Part shown: piece by piece, positions 11,501 to 23,309 of the stretch
How the letters are laid out: every line of letters starts with the position of its first letter
Numbering within the stretch: the first letter of the stretch is position 1
Assembly: GCA_950097015.1 (NCBI GenBank)
Contig: CATNEN010000001.1
Coordinates: 16,310,501-16,374,500 of the forward strand
DNA from: Macrostomum hystrix
Lineage: Eukaryota; Platyhelminthes; Macrostomidae
Reading direction: 5' to 3'
DNA: 64,000 nucleotides
Translations under genes and position numbers: made by a program
Notes under the pieces: generated by a model
Told to the model about the DNA's origin: nothing
Database searches by the model: none
The model's input: the letters and a program-made list of their open reading frames with translations, nothing else

Positions 11501-11847
11501 ATTAGAGATGGGATCAGAATGTGATTAGGGATGGGATCATTGTGGGATTAGGGATGGGATCATTGTGGGATTAGGGATGGGATCAGCGTGGGATTAGGGA
11601 TGGGATCAGCGTGGGATAGGGGATGGGATCAGTGTGGGATTAGGGATGGGATCAGTGTGGCATAGTAGACGGGATCAGTGTGGGATTAGGGATAGGATCA
11701 GTGTTGGATAATTTGGGATGTGTGGCAGTCGCACCTGTAGGCTGTGGCAATCTCAGCTTGCGAGGCGTCCCTAGAGATGCCCAGGCAGGCGTAGAGATCC
11801 GCGTCATCCAGGTCAGCGTCGGCCACTGAATGCGGCACCTCGGCCAT
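8556..11847 (-). CDS. DNAJC11: DNAJC11-like J-domain protein, 5 exons
   Basis: A mitochondrial J-protein associated with the MICOS/SAM membrane-bridging complex in animals. Exons in gene order are 11847-11735, 11465-11048, 10582-10172, 9721-9401 and 9020-8556. They total 1728 nt, or 575 aa; the human protein is 559 aa. All junctions are GT-AG and the phases close. The N-terminal J domain spans exons 1-2, with the HPD motif in RVVHPDKR and then RRAYDILRDPESRRVYDDFG. Exons 3-4 code for the predicted beta-barrel-like middle domain. Exon 4 ends in a hydrophobic segment (AAIVYGTAVPLLAYVVVY). Exon 5 encodes the conserved C-terminal domain (DUF3395-like), with TKADLPGFYDP and a final LPQRRHAV. Every one of its four introns holds a minisatellite. 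It converges with the P450 gene. Confidence 0.95.
9029..9362 (-). repeat. 29-bp minisatellite in DNAJC11 intron 4
   Basis: About 11.5 units with plus-strand core tgtgtcaggtgactgggtca and variants (acagggtca, gatagtg). It fills the intron between exons 4 and 5 to within about ten bases of the exon 5 acceptor. Confidence 0.95.
9799..10155 (-). repeat. 35-41-bp minisatellite in DNAJC11 intron 3
   Basis: Roughly ten units with plus-strand core gctgctagtgacacgtgaag, in versions that differ by insertion of agcaaag or one base (gctgcttagtg). It ends about 15 bases from the exon 3 donor. Each unit has a CACGTG palindrome. Confidence 0.93.
10655..11000 (-). repeat. 18-bp minisatellite in DNAJC11 intron 2
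   Basis: About 19 units of gtgaatgggtcaggaatg / gtgaatgggtcaggattg, with gggac variants near the 5' end of the intron. It lies between exons 2 and 3. The 18-bp period makes long open frames on both strands that are not coding. Confidence 0.95.
11490..11712 (-). repeat. 23-bp minisatellite in DNAJC11 intron 1
   Basis: About nine units with core gggattagggatgggatcag, filling the 269-bp first intron except for short edges next to each splice site. Confidence 0.93.
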
Positions 11848-12034
11848 GCTTTGCTAGGAGTTCGGCTAGGATGATTGAGCAATCAAGCAATCGCTACTCA
11901 ATATCACGACTTCCGGTTTGGCTTTTAGCGACGCAAATTTACAGCGGGCTTTAGGCTGTCTGGAAGGCGATCAGTGATTTAAATACTGACGGCTTCTTTT
12001 CACCTTTAAATATTTCCTTTTTTGTTCCCTACAC

Positions 12035-12480
12035 TCTTATCTACACCTTTTATCCCTTCAACACACTCTCTTTCCCTACATCTCTCATCCCTTCCCTACA
12101 TCTCTCATCCCTTCCCTACATCTCTGATCCGTTCCCTACATCTCTTATCCTTTCCCTACAACTCCCATCCCTTCCCTACATCTTTGATCCGTTCCCCACA
12201 ACTCTAATCCCTTCCCTACATCTCTAATCCCTTCCCTACATCTCTAATCCCTTCCCTACAACTCTCATCCCTTACCTACATCTCTTATCCTTTCCCTACA
12301 TCTCTCATCCGTTCCCTACATCTTTATTATCGTCCCTACATCTCTCATCCATTTCCCTACATCTTTATTATCGTCCCTACATCTCTCATCCATTTCCCTA
12401 CATCTTTATTATTGTACCTACAACTCTCACCCGTTCCCTGCATTTCCCATTCCTTCTCTATATCTCTTATCTCGTCCCTG
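12035..12480. repeat. 20-bp CT-rich minisatellite upstream of DNAJC11
   Basis: About 20 diverged units of ttccctacatctctcatccc. It lies 190-640 bases upstream of the DNAJC11 start codon, so it may sit in the promoter or 5' UTR. It shares the block tccctacatct with the larger 18-bp array at 13268-14413, which suggests common origin. From 12481 to 13267 I see only AT-rich DNA. Confidence 0.9.
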
Positions 12481-13267
12481 CGTCCGTCTCACACCTCCAT
12501 AATTCTCTATCACAATCCCTAATTTCATCACAATTTCTCTGCTGACTCACTGATCTTACCGATCTGCAAGAGGGAACAATAGAAAAAACAGGAGAGCAGA
12601 TTTTCAAGTTTAAATGGAAAAATACAGCAAAAACTACGCGAGCAGCATTGTGCAATTTAGTAAATTGGAAATGTATATTTTATATAAGTAAGCAAATTCT
12701 AATTATAGCCTGAAAATTCGCGAAATTCATTTGTAAATTTTTCTATTCGCGAAGGAAGTTTTTACTGCTGTTTGGCTAATTCACAAACATTAAAATGTCA
12801 CGAAATTGTAAGTTAAATTAAAAAATTTGGTCAATGACAAACAGACAGTGAAAAAACTGTGATTAAAAGTTTAACAGTTTGTGAAGCACAAGTGGAGTGA
12901 CAAATAGACCAATTGCAGATGATTGTGTGGAACAATACAAAAATAGAGTTGGATTTTATGCCTTATTAGTTCAACATCAGACAAGTGACAGAGTAAAACT
13001 AAATCAGTAGGAAATTAAAACAAAAATTTAGATTACTTGAATTCGCAAGCTAAATTGATAAAATGTGTCCGAAAGTTTGCTTTTTGACATCACACGGGCT
13101 TTGAACTTACGAATCCAAAATACCTACAGATCCAACTGTGGGAAACCTACAGTTATAGAGCACCATTGAACATTTATGATTAAACACTGCCTTCTAATTA
13201 TTGGCATAAAGTATTTCTAATCGTTAATCAGCAGCATTCCCTCCCGGCAATTCTATACTGTACTATT

Positions 13268-14413
13268 TTATACTCTCCCTACATCTGCCACTCTCCCTAC
13301 ATCTGCCACTCTCCCTACATCTGCCACTCTCCCTACATCTGCCACTCTCCCTACATCTGCCACTCTCCCTACATCATCCACTCTCCCTACATCTGCCACT
13401 CTCCCTACATCTGCCACTCTCCCTACATCTGCCAGTCTCCCTACATCATCCACTCTCCCTACATCTGCCACTCTCCCTTCATCTGCCACTCTCCCTACAT
13501 CTGCCAGTCTCCCTACATCATCCACTCTCCCTACATCTGCCACTCTCCCTACATCATCCACTCTCCCTACATCTGCCACTCTCCCTACATCTGCCAGTCT
13601 CCCTACATCTGCCACTCTCCCTACATCATCCACTCTCCCTACATCTGCCACTCTCCCTTCATCTGCCACTCTCCCTACATCTGCCAGTCTCCCTACATCT
13701 GCCACTCTCCCTTCATCTGCTACTCTCCCTACATCTGCCAGTCTCCCTACATCTGCCACTCTCCCTTCATCTGCCACTCTCCCTACATCTGCCAGTCTCC
13801 CTACATCTGCCACTCTCCCTTCATCTGCCACTCTCCCTACATCTGCCAATCTCCCTACATCTGCCAGTCTCCCTACATCTGCCAGTCTCCCTACATCTGC
13901 CAGTCTCCCTACATCTGCCACTATCCCTACATCATCCACTCTCCCTACATCTGCCACTCTCCCTACATCTGCCACTCTGCCTACATCTGCCAGTCTCCCT
14001 ACATCTGCCACTATCCCTACATCATCCACTCTCCCTACATCATCCACTCTCCCTACATCTGCCACTCTCCCTACATCTGCCACTCTCCCTACATCTGCCA
14101 CTCTCCCTACATCTGCCACTCTCCCTACATCTGCCAATCTCCCTACATCTGCCAGTCTCCCTACATCTGCCAGTCTCCCTACATCTGCCAGTCTCCCTAC
14201 ATCTGCCACTATCCCTACATCATCCACTCTCCCTACATCTGCCACTCTCCCTACATCTGCCACTCTGCCTACATCTGCCAGTCTCCCTACATCTGCCACT
14301 ATCCCTACATCATCCACTCTCCCTACATCATCCACTCTCCCTACATCTGCCACTCTCCCTACATCATCCACTCTCCCTACATCATCCACTCTCCCTACAT
14401 CTGCTACTCTCCC
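13268..14413. repeat. 18-bp minisatellite downstream of the Galpha gene
   Basis: About 63 units of ctccctacatctgccact with variants (catcatcc, cagtctc, cttcatc). It ends about 150 bases beyond the Galpha stop codon. The minus strand is open throughout because 18 is a multiple of three and the unit has no stop. Blocks around 13850-14040 and 14130-14330 repeat the same variant order, a higher-order duplication of about 290 bp. Confidence 0.96.
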
Positions 14414-14564
14414 TGCAAATACCCTCGCGCAGCAATGGCTAATTAAGTTTTGAAACTGTCAGCCCAAATGTTAGATATGGATAAACAAATTTATAGAAAA
14501 ACTCCATCCAGAATTAGAGTTGCGGTGCCGTCAGCGGGCATTCAGCAGCAACCAGCAGTTATCC

Positions 14565-17500
14565 TCAGGCAAGCCCGCAGTCGCGCAGGTTGTTCTTAAT
14601 GATGACGTCAGTTACAGCGTCGAATACGAATTGCACATTGCTGGTGTCAGTGGCACAGGTGAAGTGAGTATAGATGTCCCGCTTGTCTCGCCTCTTGTTC
14701 AGCATCTCGAAGCGGTGCTGGACGTACTCACCGGCCGCCCTGTACTCGTTGGGACCTAACCAGTCGCGGCGAAAGAGGCGGGGAAAACAAGACTGATTAC
14801 GGCTAGTGTACATGGGGTCATTGCAGTTCTATGGGATTATCGCAAGGCTACGGGATTATCGCAAGGGTTTGGGATTATCGAAAGGGTTTGGGATTATCGC
14901 AATTATATGGGATTATCCCAAGGATTTGGGTTTATTCCAAGGATATGGGATTTTCGCAAGAATATGGGATTATTCCAATGACATGGGATTACCGCAAGTA
15001 TATGGGATTAATCCAAGGATATGGGATCATCGCAAGTATATGGGATTATTCCAAGGATATGCGATTTTCGCAAGGATATGGGATTAATCCAAGGATATGG
15101 GATTATCGCAAGTATATGGGATTATCGCAAGTATATGGGATTATTCCAAGGATATGCGATTTTCGCAAGGATATGGGATTAATCCAAGGATATGGGATTA
15201 TCGCAAGTATATGGGATTATCGCAAGTATATGGGATTATTCCAAGGATATGGGATTTTCGCAAGTATATGGGATTGTCGCAAGTATATGGGATTATCGCA
15301 AGGATATGGGATTATTCCAAGGATATGGGATTTTCGCAAGGATATGGGATTATCGCAAAGATATGGGATTATCGCAAGGATATGGGATTATCGCAAGGAT
15401 ATGGGATTGATTGGGATTATTGAAACGATTATGGTTGTCGAAAAGAAACTGGATTATGTGACAGTTGCTGGAGTATGAATAATCTTATAAGAAAGATTCA
15501 ATTTGGATTTGGGTAAAATCAATTTCAATGAACTAACTCACCCGTGTACTCAGGAAAGCAGACCCTCAGCGGTGAGTAGCGAATCTTCTGTTGAAACAGG
15601 TCAGTCTTGTTCAGGAACAGAATGATGGCCGTATTGACAAACCATTGGTTATTGCAGATGCTATCGAATAGTTTCAAAGACTCCGTCATGCGATTCAGCT
15701 CCTGATCTTCAAACAGGGTCAGGTCGTACTCAGACAGGGCCACGGTGAAGATCACAGCCGTGACGCCTTCGAAGCAGTGGATCCATTTCTTGCGCTCAGA
15801 GCGTTGGCCGCCAACGTCGAACATGCGAAAGTGCAGGCCCTTGTAGTGAAACTGGGTCTCGATGATGCCAGTGGTCTTAACCCGGGTCCGGAGTACGTCC
15901 TGCACGTTTGGCACATAGCTGGACTGGCTGAGTCGGTCCAGACTGTTCAGGTAGTACTCGGCGCTGTCATTCAGCTGGTATTCGCGACTGCGCCTAAAGC
16001 ATTCCTGCATTGAGGTGAGCACAAGTCATCGATGCTTAAAATGGTCATACAGTCATTTAGGCATGTTGGCTTAAATTGGTCATACAGTGATTTAGGCATG
16101 TTGACTTTAATGGTCATACAGTCATTTAGGCATGTTGGCTTAAATGGTCATACAGTCATTTGGGCATGTTGACTTTAAATGGTCATACAGTCATTTAGGC
16201 ATGTTGACTTTAAATGGTCATACAGTCATTTAGGCATGTTGACTTTAAATGGTCATACAGTCATTTAGGCATGTTGACTTTAAATGGTCATACAGTGATT
16301 TAGGCATGTTGACTTTAAATGGTCATACAGTGATTTAGGCATATTGACTTTAAATGGTCATACAGAGATTTAGGCATGTTGACTTTAAATGGTCATACAG
16401 TCATTTAGGCATGTCGGCTTTAAATGGTCATACAAGAAATAGGTGACAATCGATCTAAACGGTCATACAGGGAATTGGTCATACAATTAATCTAAACGAT
16501 CATACAGGGAACGGATCATATAATTATAGATTTGAAGGGTCATACAGGGAACTGGTCATATAATAGATCTGAAGGGTCATACAGGGAACTGATCATATAA
16601 TAGATCTAAACGGTCATACAGGGAACTGATCATATAATAGATCTAAACGGTCCTACAGGGAACTGATCATATGATAGATCTAAACGGTCATACAGGGAAC
16701 TGATCATATGATAGATCTAAACGGTCATACAGGGAACTGATCATATGATAGATCTAAACGGTCATACAGGAAACTGATCATATGATAGATCTAAACGGTC
16801 ATACAGGGAACTGATCATATGATAGATCTAAACGGTCATACAGGGAACTGATCATATGATAGATCTAAACGGTCATACAGGGAACTGATCATATGATAGA
16901 TCTAAACGGTCATACAGGAAACTGATCATATGATAGATCTAAACGGTCATACAGGGAACTGATCATATGATAGATCTAAACGGTCATACAGGGAACTGAT
17001 CATATGATAGATCTAAACGGTCATACAGGGAACTGATCATATTATAGATTTGAAGGGTCATACAGGGAACTGATCATATTATAGATTTGAAGGGTCATAC
17101 AGGGAACTGATCATATTATAGATTTGAAGGATCATACAGGGAACTGGTCATATAATAGATCTGAAGGGTCATACAGGGAACTGGTCATATAATAGATCTG
17201 AAGGGTCATACAAGGAACTGATCATATAATAGATCTGAACGGTCATACAGGGAACTGATCATTTAATAGATCTGAAGGGTCATACAGGGAACTGATCATA
17301 TGATAGATCTAAACGGTCATACAGGGAACTGATCATATGATAGATCTAAACGGTCATACAGGGAACTGATCATATGATAGATCTAAACGGTCATACAGGG
17401 AACTGATCATATGATAGATCTAAACGGTCATACAGGGAACTGATCATATTTGAAGGGTCATACAGGGAACTGGTCATATAATAGATCTGAAGGGTCATAC

Positions 17501-20232
17501 AGGGAACTGATCATATAATAGATCTGAAGGGTCATACAGGGAACTGGTCATATGATAGATCTGAAGGGTCATACAGGGAACTGATCATATGATAGATCTA
17601 AACGGTCATACAGGGAACTGATCATATTTGAAGGGTCATACAGGGAACTGGTCATATAATAGATCTGAAGGGTCATACAGGGAACTGATCATATAATAGA
17701 TCTGAAGGGTCATACAGGGAACTGGTCATATGATAGATCTGAAGGGTCATACAGGGAACTGATCATATAATAGATCTGAAGGGTCATACAGGGAACTGGT
17801 CATATAATAGATCTGAAGGGTCATACAGGGAACTGATCATATAATAGATCTGAAGGGTCATACAGCGAACTGGTCATATTTGAAGGGTCATACAGGGAAC
17901 TGGTCATATTTGAAGGGTCATACAGGGAACTGGTCACAGTTGTACAGGCTAAAATGCACACAAATGGCCAACCTGCACTCCAGGATCGGACCAAAGGCGT
18001 CGCATAGCAAAGGACAGTGCAGGCGGCATGTGATCTTCGTCTGCTGCCCCGCTGAGAGCGAACAGTTCTCGGGCATCGTCTAGCGACGCGGCGGAGCCAA
18101 AATCGATGCCCAGATGGCCCATGGCTCTAACGATAGCCAATAGGGACTGAACTGTGTTGCTAAACACCACTGGCCGATATTGCAGCCGTTCTTCATCTGA
18201 ATAGCCGTTCTCGTGAATGATTCTGGACAGACAAGAATTTATTTTAAATCCATGAATTCATTTAAAAATATTTTTACACAGAAATAAATGAAAACTTACT
18301 TCATCTGCTTCACTAGTGTGCTCTTGCCAGACTCACCAGCACCTAAAAACCAATATGATTAATTCATTTAGAGCTTCATTAGACAAAGCCAATTGTTTAT
18401 AAGAAATTTAACTTACACAAATATATTAAATGATAAACAAAGGTAAATGATGATTGTATTTATGAAAACAATACTAAAAACAGAACCTTCGGAGCAATAA
18501 TCTGGTTGTTGCTATAATTTGTGATCATTATCATGGTATCTGATTCCCATATATTGGGGGTACACAAGTAACCCATAGGCCTAGTCTAAAAATTAGGATT
18601 TATCTTTAATAGGTCCTTATCATGTGTATATTGATGTTCAAATGGATTATTCACACAAAACCCCTCACTTCCCACATTCCACTTAGTGTGCTATTTTATG
18701 CATTGGGATGCACAAATGCCATTGGGCTCATCCTTGATTCTATTGATGCTTAATAATATTTATTGTTAATATTTAACATCTATTAAATATCTAACATCTA
18801 ACATCTAAATTTTTAAATGTGAATAGTCGTCCCGTGATGAAAAAACTATTAAACACTAATAGAAAGTAGTTTTACACAGAACAAAATGTTTTTTTATCCT
18901 AGCAACCTTAAAAACCCAAAGACATTTATTAAGAAACTAACAAAACTATAAACATTTTATAGGATTCAAGTTTAAGAAGCCCCATTTTGCTTTATTTATA
19001 TTTGTTTTGCTTATGTCTGTAAGCATGTCAATTCTGTTATAAACATATTTACTATGCCAAACATGTATAAAAATTTTTATATGATCTAATAAATGTAGTT
19101 TGCTAGAACGGGTTATTTTTTTTGTTAACTAGATATTTAACAAATGCTGGAAGGCCTTGATCTAAGAAAATACAATAGAGAAACAATTGACATAATTGGT
19201 TTATAAAAATGATTAGGTCTATGTAAGCCTATGGCTATAATATTAATAGTAAGATCTGCTAAATAACATTCTAGAAAGGCTTAGGGGCCTAACCTAGATC
19301 TAGGCCTACAGAGGTGTTTAACCATGTAACCATCTAACCATATCCATGGTTAGACTTGACTGCTAGCTTATTGAGTTTCTAACAAACCCTACACAAGGTT
19401 TTATATACCATAATCTTTTGACTACAAGCTAGGCATAAACAGGGCAATTTGCTTTTCTATTTCTAGAAAAGCTTTCAAACTTGGTGTTTTCTGACTCTGA
19501 CACAACCAGAGTTAAGTCTATTTTCCAAGCTGTATAAGTGATGTTTTGTTTAAGTTGTACAAGCTTTAGATATTGAGTTAAAAATTATTTCATTGTATAG
19601 CTACAATAAAAATATATATGTTCAATGTTAACATACAATATGAATATTGCATAACTGTAAAAAGTAAACATAAACAGTTAGTTCAGTAAATATATTATAT
19701 GTTAAATGCTATACATACCTAAAACTCCAAACTAGGTCATTTCTTTTCATTTCAAACAATTTATAATACTTTTTTGATCATCCGTTATCACTCATAACCA
19801 TCAAAATTGTTAATCCATTATCAAATCATACATAATAATCATCATCATTAATCATAATAATTAAACATTGTATTAGCAATTATACATGATATTTGTTTCA
19901 AATAAGTTTTATTCGTAGAAGAGATACAATCCAGATATTAAACTAAATAGCATATGAAAATGCAATGCCAACAAACTAGCAGAAAGTTATTTCAATATGA
20001 TAATTAATTTTTTGTATGAATATAAAAACAAGTAAAACCTACAATGGCTAGGCCTACTAGGATAGCATTCAGAAAATAATTAGACAATTTTTTACAACAA
20101 AAGGATTAACATACCCAAAAGAAGAAGTTTAACTTCTTTAGATGAATTTTCCTCATCAGCCTTGATTTCTCTATCAATTGCTTTGCTTCTCTCTACTGCA
20201 GCTTTATCAACAGTACTAAAATTACAGCCCAT
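14565..20232 (-). CDS. GNAI: heterotrimeric G protein alpha subunit, Gi/o class, 5 exons
   Basis: Membrane-bound GTPase that couples seven-transmembrane receptors to effectors such as adenylyl cyclase. Exons are 20232-20115, 18342-18300, 18222-17973, 16004-15542 and 14755-14565. They total 1065 nt, giving 354 aa, the usual Galpha-i length. It begins MGC (myristoylation and palmitoylation sites). The P-loop GAGESGKST spans exons 1-2, switch I is RTRVKTTG, switch II is [12 protein letters not shown], then NKTD (usually NKKD) and TCAT. The C-terminus NNLRDCGLA keeps the cysteine at -4 that pertussis toxin modifies in Gi/o proteins. GIQECF-like sequence and some exon 3 residues recall Galpha-o, so Gi versus Go is not fully settled. 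First coding exons of 118 and 43 nt and a last exon of 191 nt match the classic animal GNAI layout; middle exons are fused. Introns 3 and 4 are minisatellite-rich, while intron 1 (1.77 kb) has none. Confidence 0.96.
14829..15412 (-). repeat. 19-bp minisatellite in Galpha intron 4
   Basis: About 31 units of atgggattatcgcaaggat with variants (attattccaagg, ttttcgcaagg, taatccaagg). It occupies most of the intron between the last two exons. A 19-bp period puts successive units in all three frames, and all three plus-strand frames stay open. Confidence 0.95.
16032..16430 (-). repeat. 35-bp minisatellite in Galpha intron 3 (part 1)
   Basis: About 11 units with core ggtcatacagtcatttaggc, starting close to the exon 4 acceptor. 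It shares the ggtcatacag block with the adjoining 37-bp array and probably derives from the same ancestor. Confidence 0.94.
16450..17940 (-). repeat. 37-bp minisatellite in Galpha intron 3 (part 2)
   Basis: About 40 units with core ggtcatacagggaactgatc, followed by atatgatagatctaaac or atataatagatctgaag. In gene direction each unit reads ...CAGTTCCCTGTATGACC. It runs to about 35 bases from the exon 3 donor. Subfamilies alternate in blocks (17441-17620 and 17610-17800 repeat the same order). Confidence 0.95.
18343..20114 (-). other. Galpha intron 1, AT-rich, no array
   Basis: This 1.77-kb intron between the 118-nt and 43-nt exons is AT-rich single-copy-looking DNA. I see no minisatellite, gene or RNA gene in it, in contrast to introns 3 and 4 of the same gene. 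Confidence 0.7.
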
Positions 20233-21809
20233 TATGGCGACTAGGCAAGAAAGCTTCAGGAAATCACAAAATTTTGATGTTTTTATTGACTTGTTTTACT
20301 TGCGACAACAGATTATTTGGTAGGTCGTGTCTAATTTGATTTTTATGAGTATATATTAGCACAAAAACAGCGGGCTTAAAAGCGCACAAATTCTAAAATA
20401 TATTCAGATAATCGATACAATTCAGAATATAAAAGCACACAACACACGAAAAATCTTGCATAGATTGGATCAAGTCATAAATTCAAACCAATTACGACAT
20501 GGATCATAGATGAAATCCGACGGTCGGACTGGAGATGTAACATTACTTAATTTAAATAGTGCCAAATGCGTGAGAAAATTTCCGATTTTAACTGTTTGTA
20601 CGAAGCATTAAAGTTACAATTTACTTCAAATATTCACTCGACTATGATTTGTAGGCTACTTTAAACTGAAGCCATCCTTAGAAATCCCAAATATATTCAT
20701 TTAATGCATTTTTATCAAATTCAAAGGTGAATACTGTGTATAATTTCCACTAATATTTCTCACGCCTTTGGACAATGACTTCAGACTGTTTTCATCGAAT
20801 GTTAGCAAAAATAGTAATCGTACTAACTAAAATTATTTTGTCTCATTTCACTTACATAGTCAAATTTAGACACTAACTATCAATTTGAATCAGCTAGATG
20901 CTAAGTATGAAAATTACTATTTTAAACTCTCGGTGTGCAAGCGGTCAAACAAAGTCTAGAGCATATAAACGAATTTATAGTTCTATAAAGGGAAAAATTA
21001 CGCTGTAGTACAAATTTATACATCTATAGTTGAGGCAGGAACAAAATTTATACTTTTAAATTAACTAACATAATATTAACAGTTTTCCTACGATTTTAAC
21101 CTGGCTTTTCACACTCCTTTTTATTTTCGTTAGCTAACTAGATACTATTGACCTGTTGACACCTATAGTTCGAAATTCTAAATTATTATTCTTCGCGATA
21201 AATACTCTATATTTCAATGCAGTCAATTTTCAAGGAATAATTTTTCAGGTCGCCTATATTTGACCAGTTAAGACTTGACGGAACATTATATATATAATAT
21301 ATTCGTTATCATTCTTATTGACTGAATATCTTTTCTTTTCATCAGCAATGCTTAGTATTTCGAGGTTAAGTTGTGCCTCATTTTGTAAATAATAATAAGC
21401 AACATGTTTAGCGTACCTGCAGTGCGCTAATTGTATTTTGGAAATATTTTGAGCTTATTGTAGTTGTAAGAGTACTTACTTAAACTAGCAGCCTTCTATA
21501 TACGAGTTGATTTTAGTTGATAGTCATTATCTAAATTTTTATGACTTCATATAAACTATAGATTACTCGCACACATGACATAACAATTAAAAAATGCTTT
21601 CTGCAAGGCTCTTTCTGAAAAATCAATAACATTGGAGCTAAGCTTTAAGGGAACAAAATGTGTAACTTTACTAATTATATACTAAAATGGATTTACTTTA
21701 AAACTAAAACGCCCAGTAATAGAAAACAAGGACCACAATATTGTACAGATGCACGATCATTTAACTGCCTGTTCGTCTTCATTAAATAAAATGAAAAATT
21801 TAATTTCAG
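20233..21809. other. bidirectional intergenic region between Galpha and Sox
   Basis: About 1.6 kb of AT-rich DNA separates the divergent Galpha and Sox start codons and must contain the Galpha promoter. A good 3' splice site (tttaatttcag, ending 21809) precedes the Sox start codon by 36 bases. The Sox mRNA therefore probably has an upstream 5' UTR exon in this interval or receives a spliced leader. No array or ORF is evident. Confidence 0.5.
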
Positions 21810-21845
21810 TTCATTATCACACCAAAAGTGCCTTGCGACGCAAAT

Positions 21846-23009
21846 ATGACTCTTGACTCCGAACAGACGTGTTTGCAGACTACTGTAGAAGGGACCGACA
21901 GCGACTGCTATAATAATAGTCATCAGCAGCAGCAGCAGGAGCAGCACATCAAGCGGCCGATGAATCCGTTCATGGTTTGGGCGCAGACCCGGCGCAAAGC
22001 CATCGCGGCTGAGAATCCAAAGCTGCACAACTCGGACATCAGTCGGCAACTTGGCGAGGAGTGGCGCGCGCTGAACGACAAGGAGAAGCAGCCGTTTAGG
22101 TAATGGGGAGTGTGCCTGGCAATCATTGTTCATTTGAAAATAATAATTTAATAATTACCGATATTACCAAGCAGAGTTCATCGTTAGCCATTGAAACGCA
22201 TGAATATTTATTCACAGTATAGAACTATTAATCGATTAGCACTGCGCCTCAGTGCGGCCTTGTCAGGCCTTCAAAATTTATCAGCACGTCACCCGAATGT
22301 CTGCATCATCTCCGTCTTCGGGGGTCACCTATCTTTGTCTAGACGGACCTTCAATGGCTTCAACAGGTGGAAATAGGCCACTATGGATACCCTGACGCGA
22401 ATTTCTCAAGTTTCACTGATGAAGCATAAATATTAGGCACAGCTAAAACACATTTCACCATCGACTAAGTCCGTCAACCAATCAGTCACCACCCAACGCT
22501 GTTTGCATTCGGGCGCTGCCAAAAATGTTTCAGGGGGCCCCTTGGTATAAAACAGATATAAAATTAGTAACAAAACAACAGTTTAACGATCCTTCGCCCG
22601 CCACACCCGCTGTAGGGACGAAGCCAGCAGGCTGAAAAACGCTCACCGCCAGGCTCACCCGAACTACAAGTACAAGCCCAAGTGCAAGAAGCGACCAGCC
22701 AGCAGAGGCGACAGCGGCGACGACAGCGATCAGCACCAGCCCGCCAAGAGGCCGCCAGTGACGGAACTGGACGAGGTGGATCATTCCGGCGAGTTGCAGC
22801 TTCAACACGACCTACCGCAGCTGCAGCCGCCGCCACCACCGCCGCTGCTTCACACTTTCAACCAGGCAGCTCAGGACCTGCATGCTGAGATCCCGCTGCC
22901 GCCTCAGCAGCCGCAGCCGCAGCAGCAGCTCATCTATCAGGTGCCGCCTAGCTACAATCAGATAATATACGTAGATCAGAACCAATTAAACTACCTGCTA
23001 CAGCAACAA

Positions 23010-23044
<35 letters not shown>

Positions 23045-23309
23045 TTTCCTACCCCCAATGGAGGCGCATTCTCAAATTCAATACGACAGTGAGCTAGCGA
23101 CACTGCAGCAGCAGCAGCACCCTACTGATTACTTAGCTGCCTCAATTTACGGCCAACCCGACGGCTTCACAACACAATCAGCTGTAGATTATCAGCAGCA
23201 GCAGCAGCAGCAGCAGCAGCTGGAGGAGGCCCAGTACCTCTACCACCAGCATTCATTGGCTACAGCAGCAGCTGCTAGCGATGGTGCTTTAATGCTCTCA
23301 CAACTGTGA
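21846..23309 (+). CDS. Sox-family HMG-box transcription factor, 2 exons
   Basis: A sequence-specific DNA-binding factor. Coding exons 21846-22099 and 22616-23309 give 315 aa. The junction (TTTAG|GTAATG ... CTGTAG|GGACG) is phase 2 and falls inside the HMG box. The HMG box spans about residues 34-108: [14 protein letters not shown], then [14 protein letters not shown], then [15 protein letters not shown] and NYKYKPK. The usual Sox RPMNAFMVW has proline in place of alanine. A basic cluster (CKKR) follows, then a proline/glutamine-rich activation-like tail with runs of 11 and 9 glutamines from CAG/CAA and pure CAG tracts. The box resembles SoxB in places ([11 protein letters not shown]) but intron position and other residues do not settle the group. 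I chose ATG 21846 because the only in-frame codon further upstream is GTG and a 3' splice site ends at 21809. Confidence 0.92.
22100..22615 (+). other. Sox intron, no minisatellite
   Basis: A 516-bp intron interrupting the HMG box. It is ordinary mixed-composition DNA with no tandem array, unlike most introns in the window. Confidence 0.7.

Noticed and set aside
13268-14389. 373-codon frame of DVGRVA repeats
   Set aside because: 18-bp minisatellite beyond the Galpha stop codon, not a gene.
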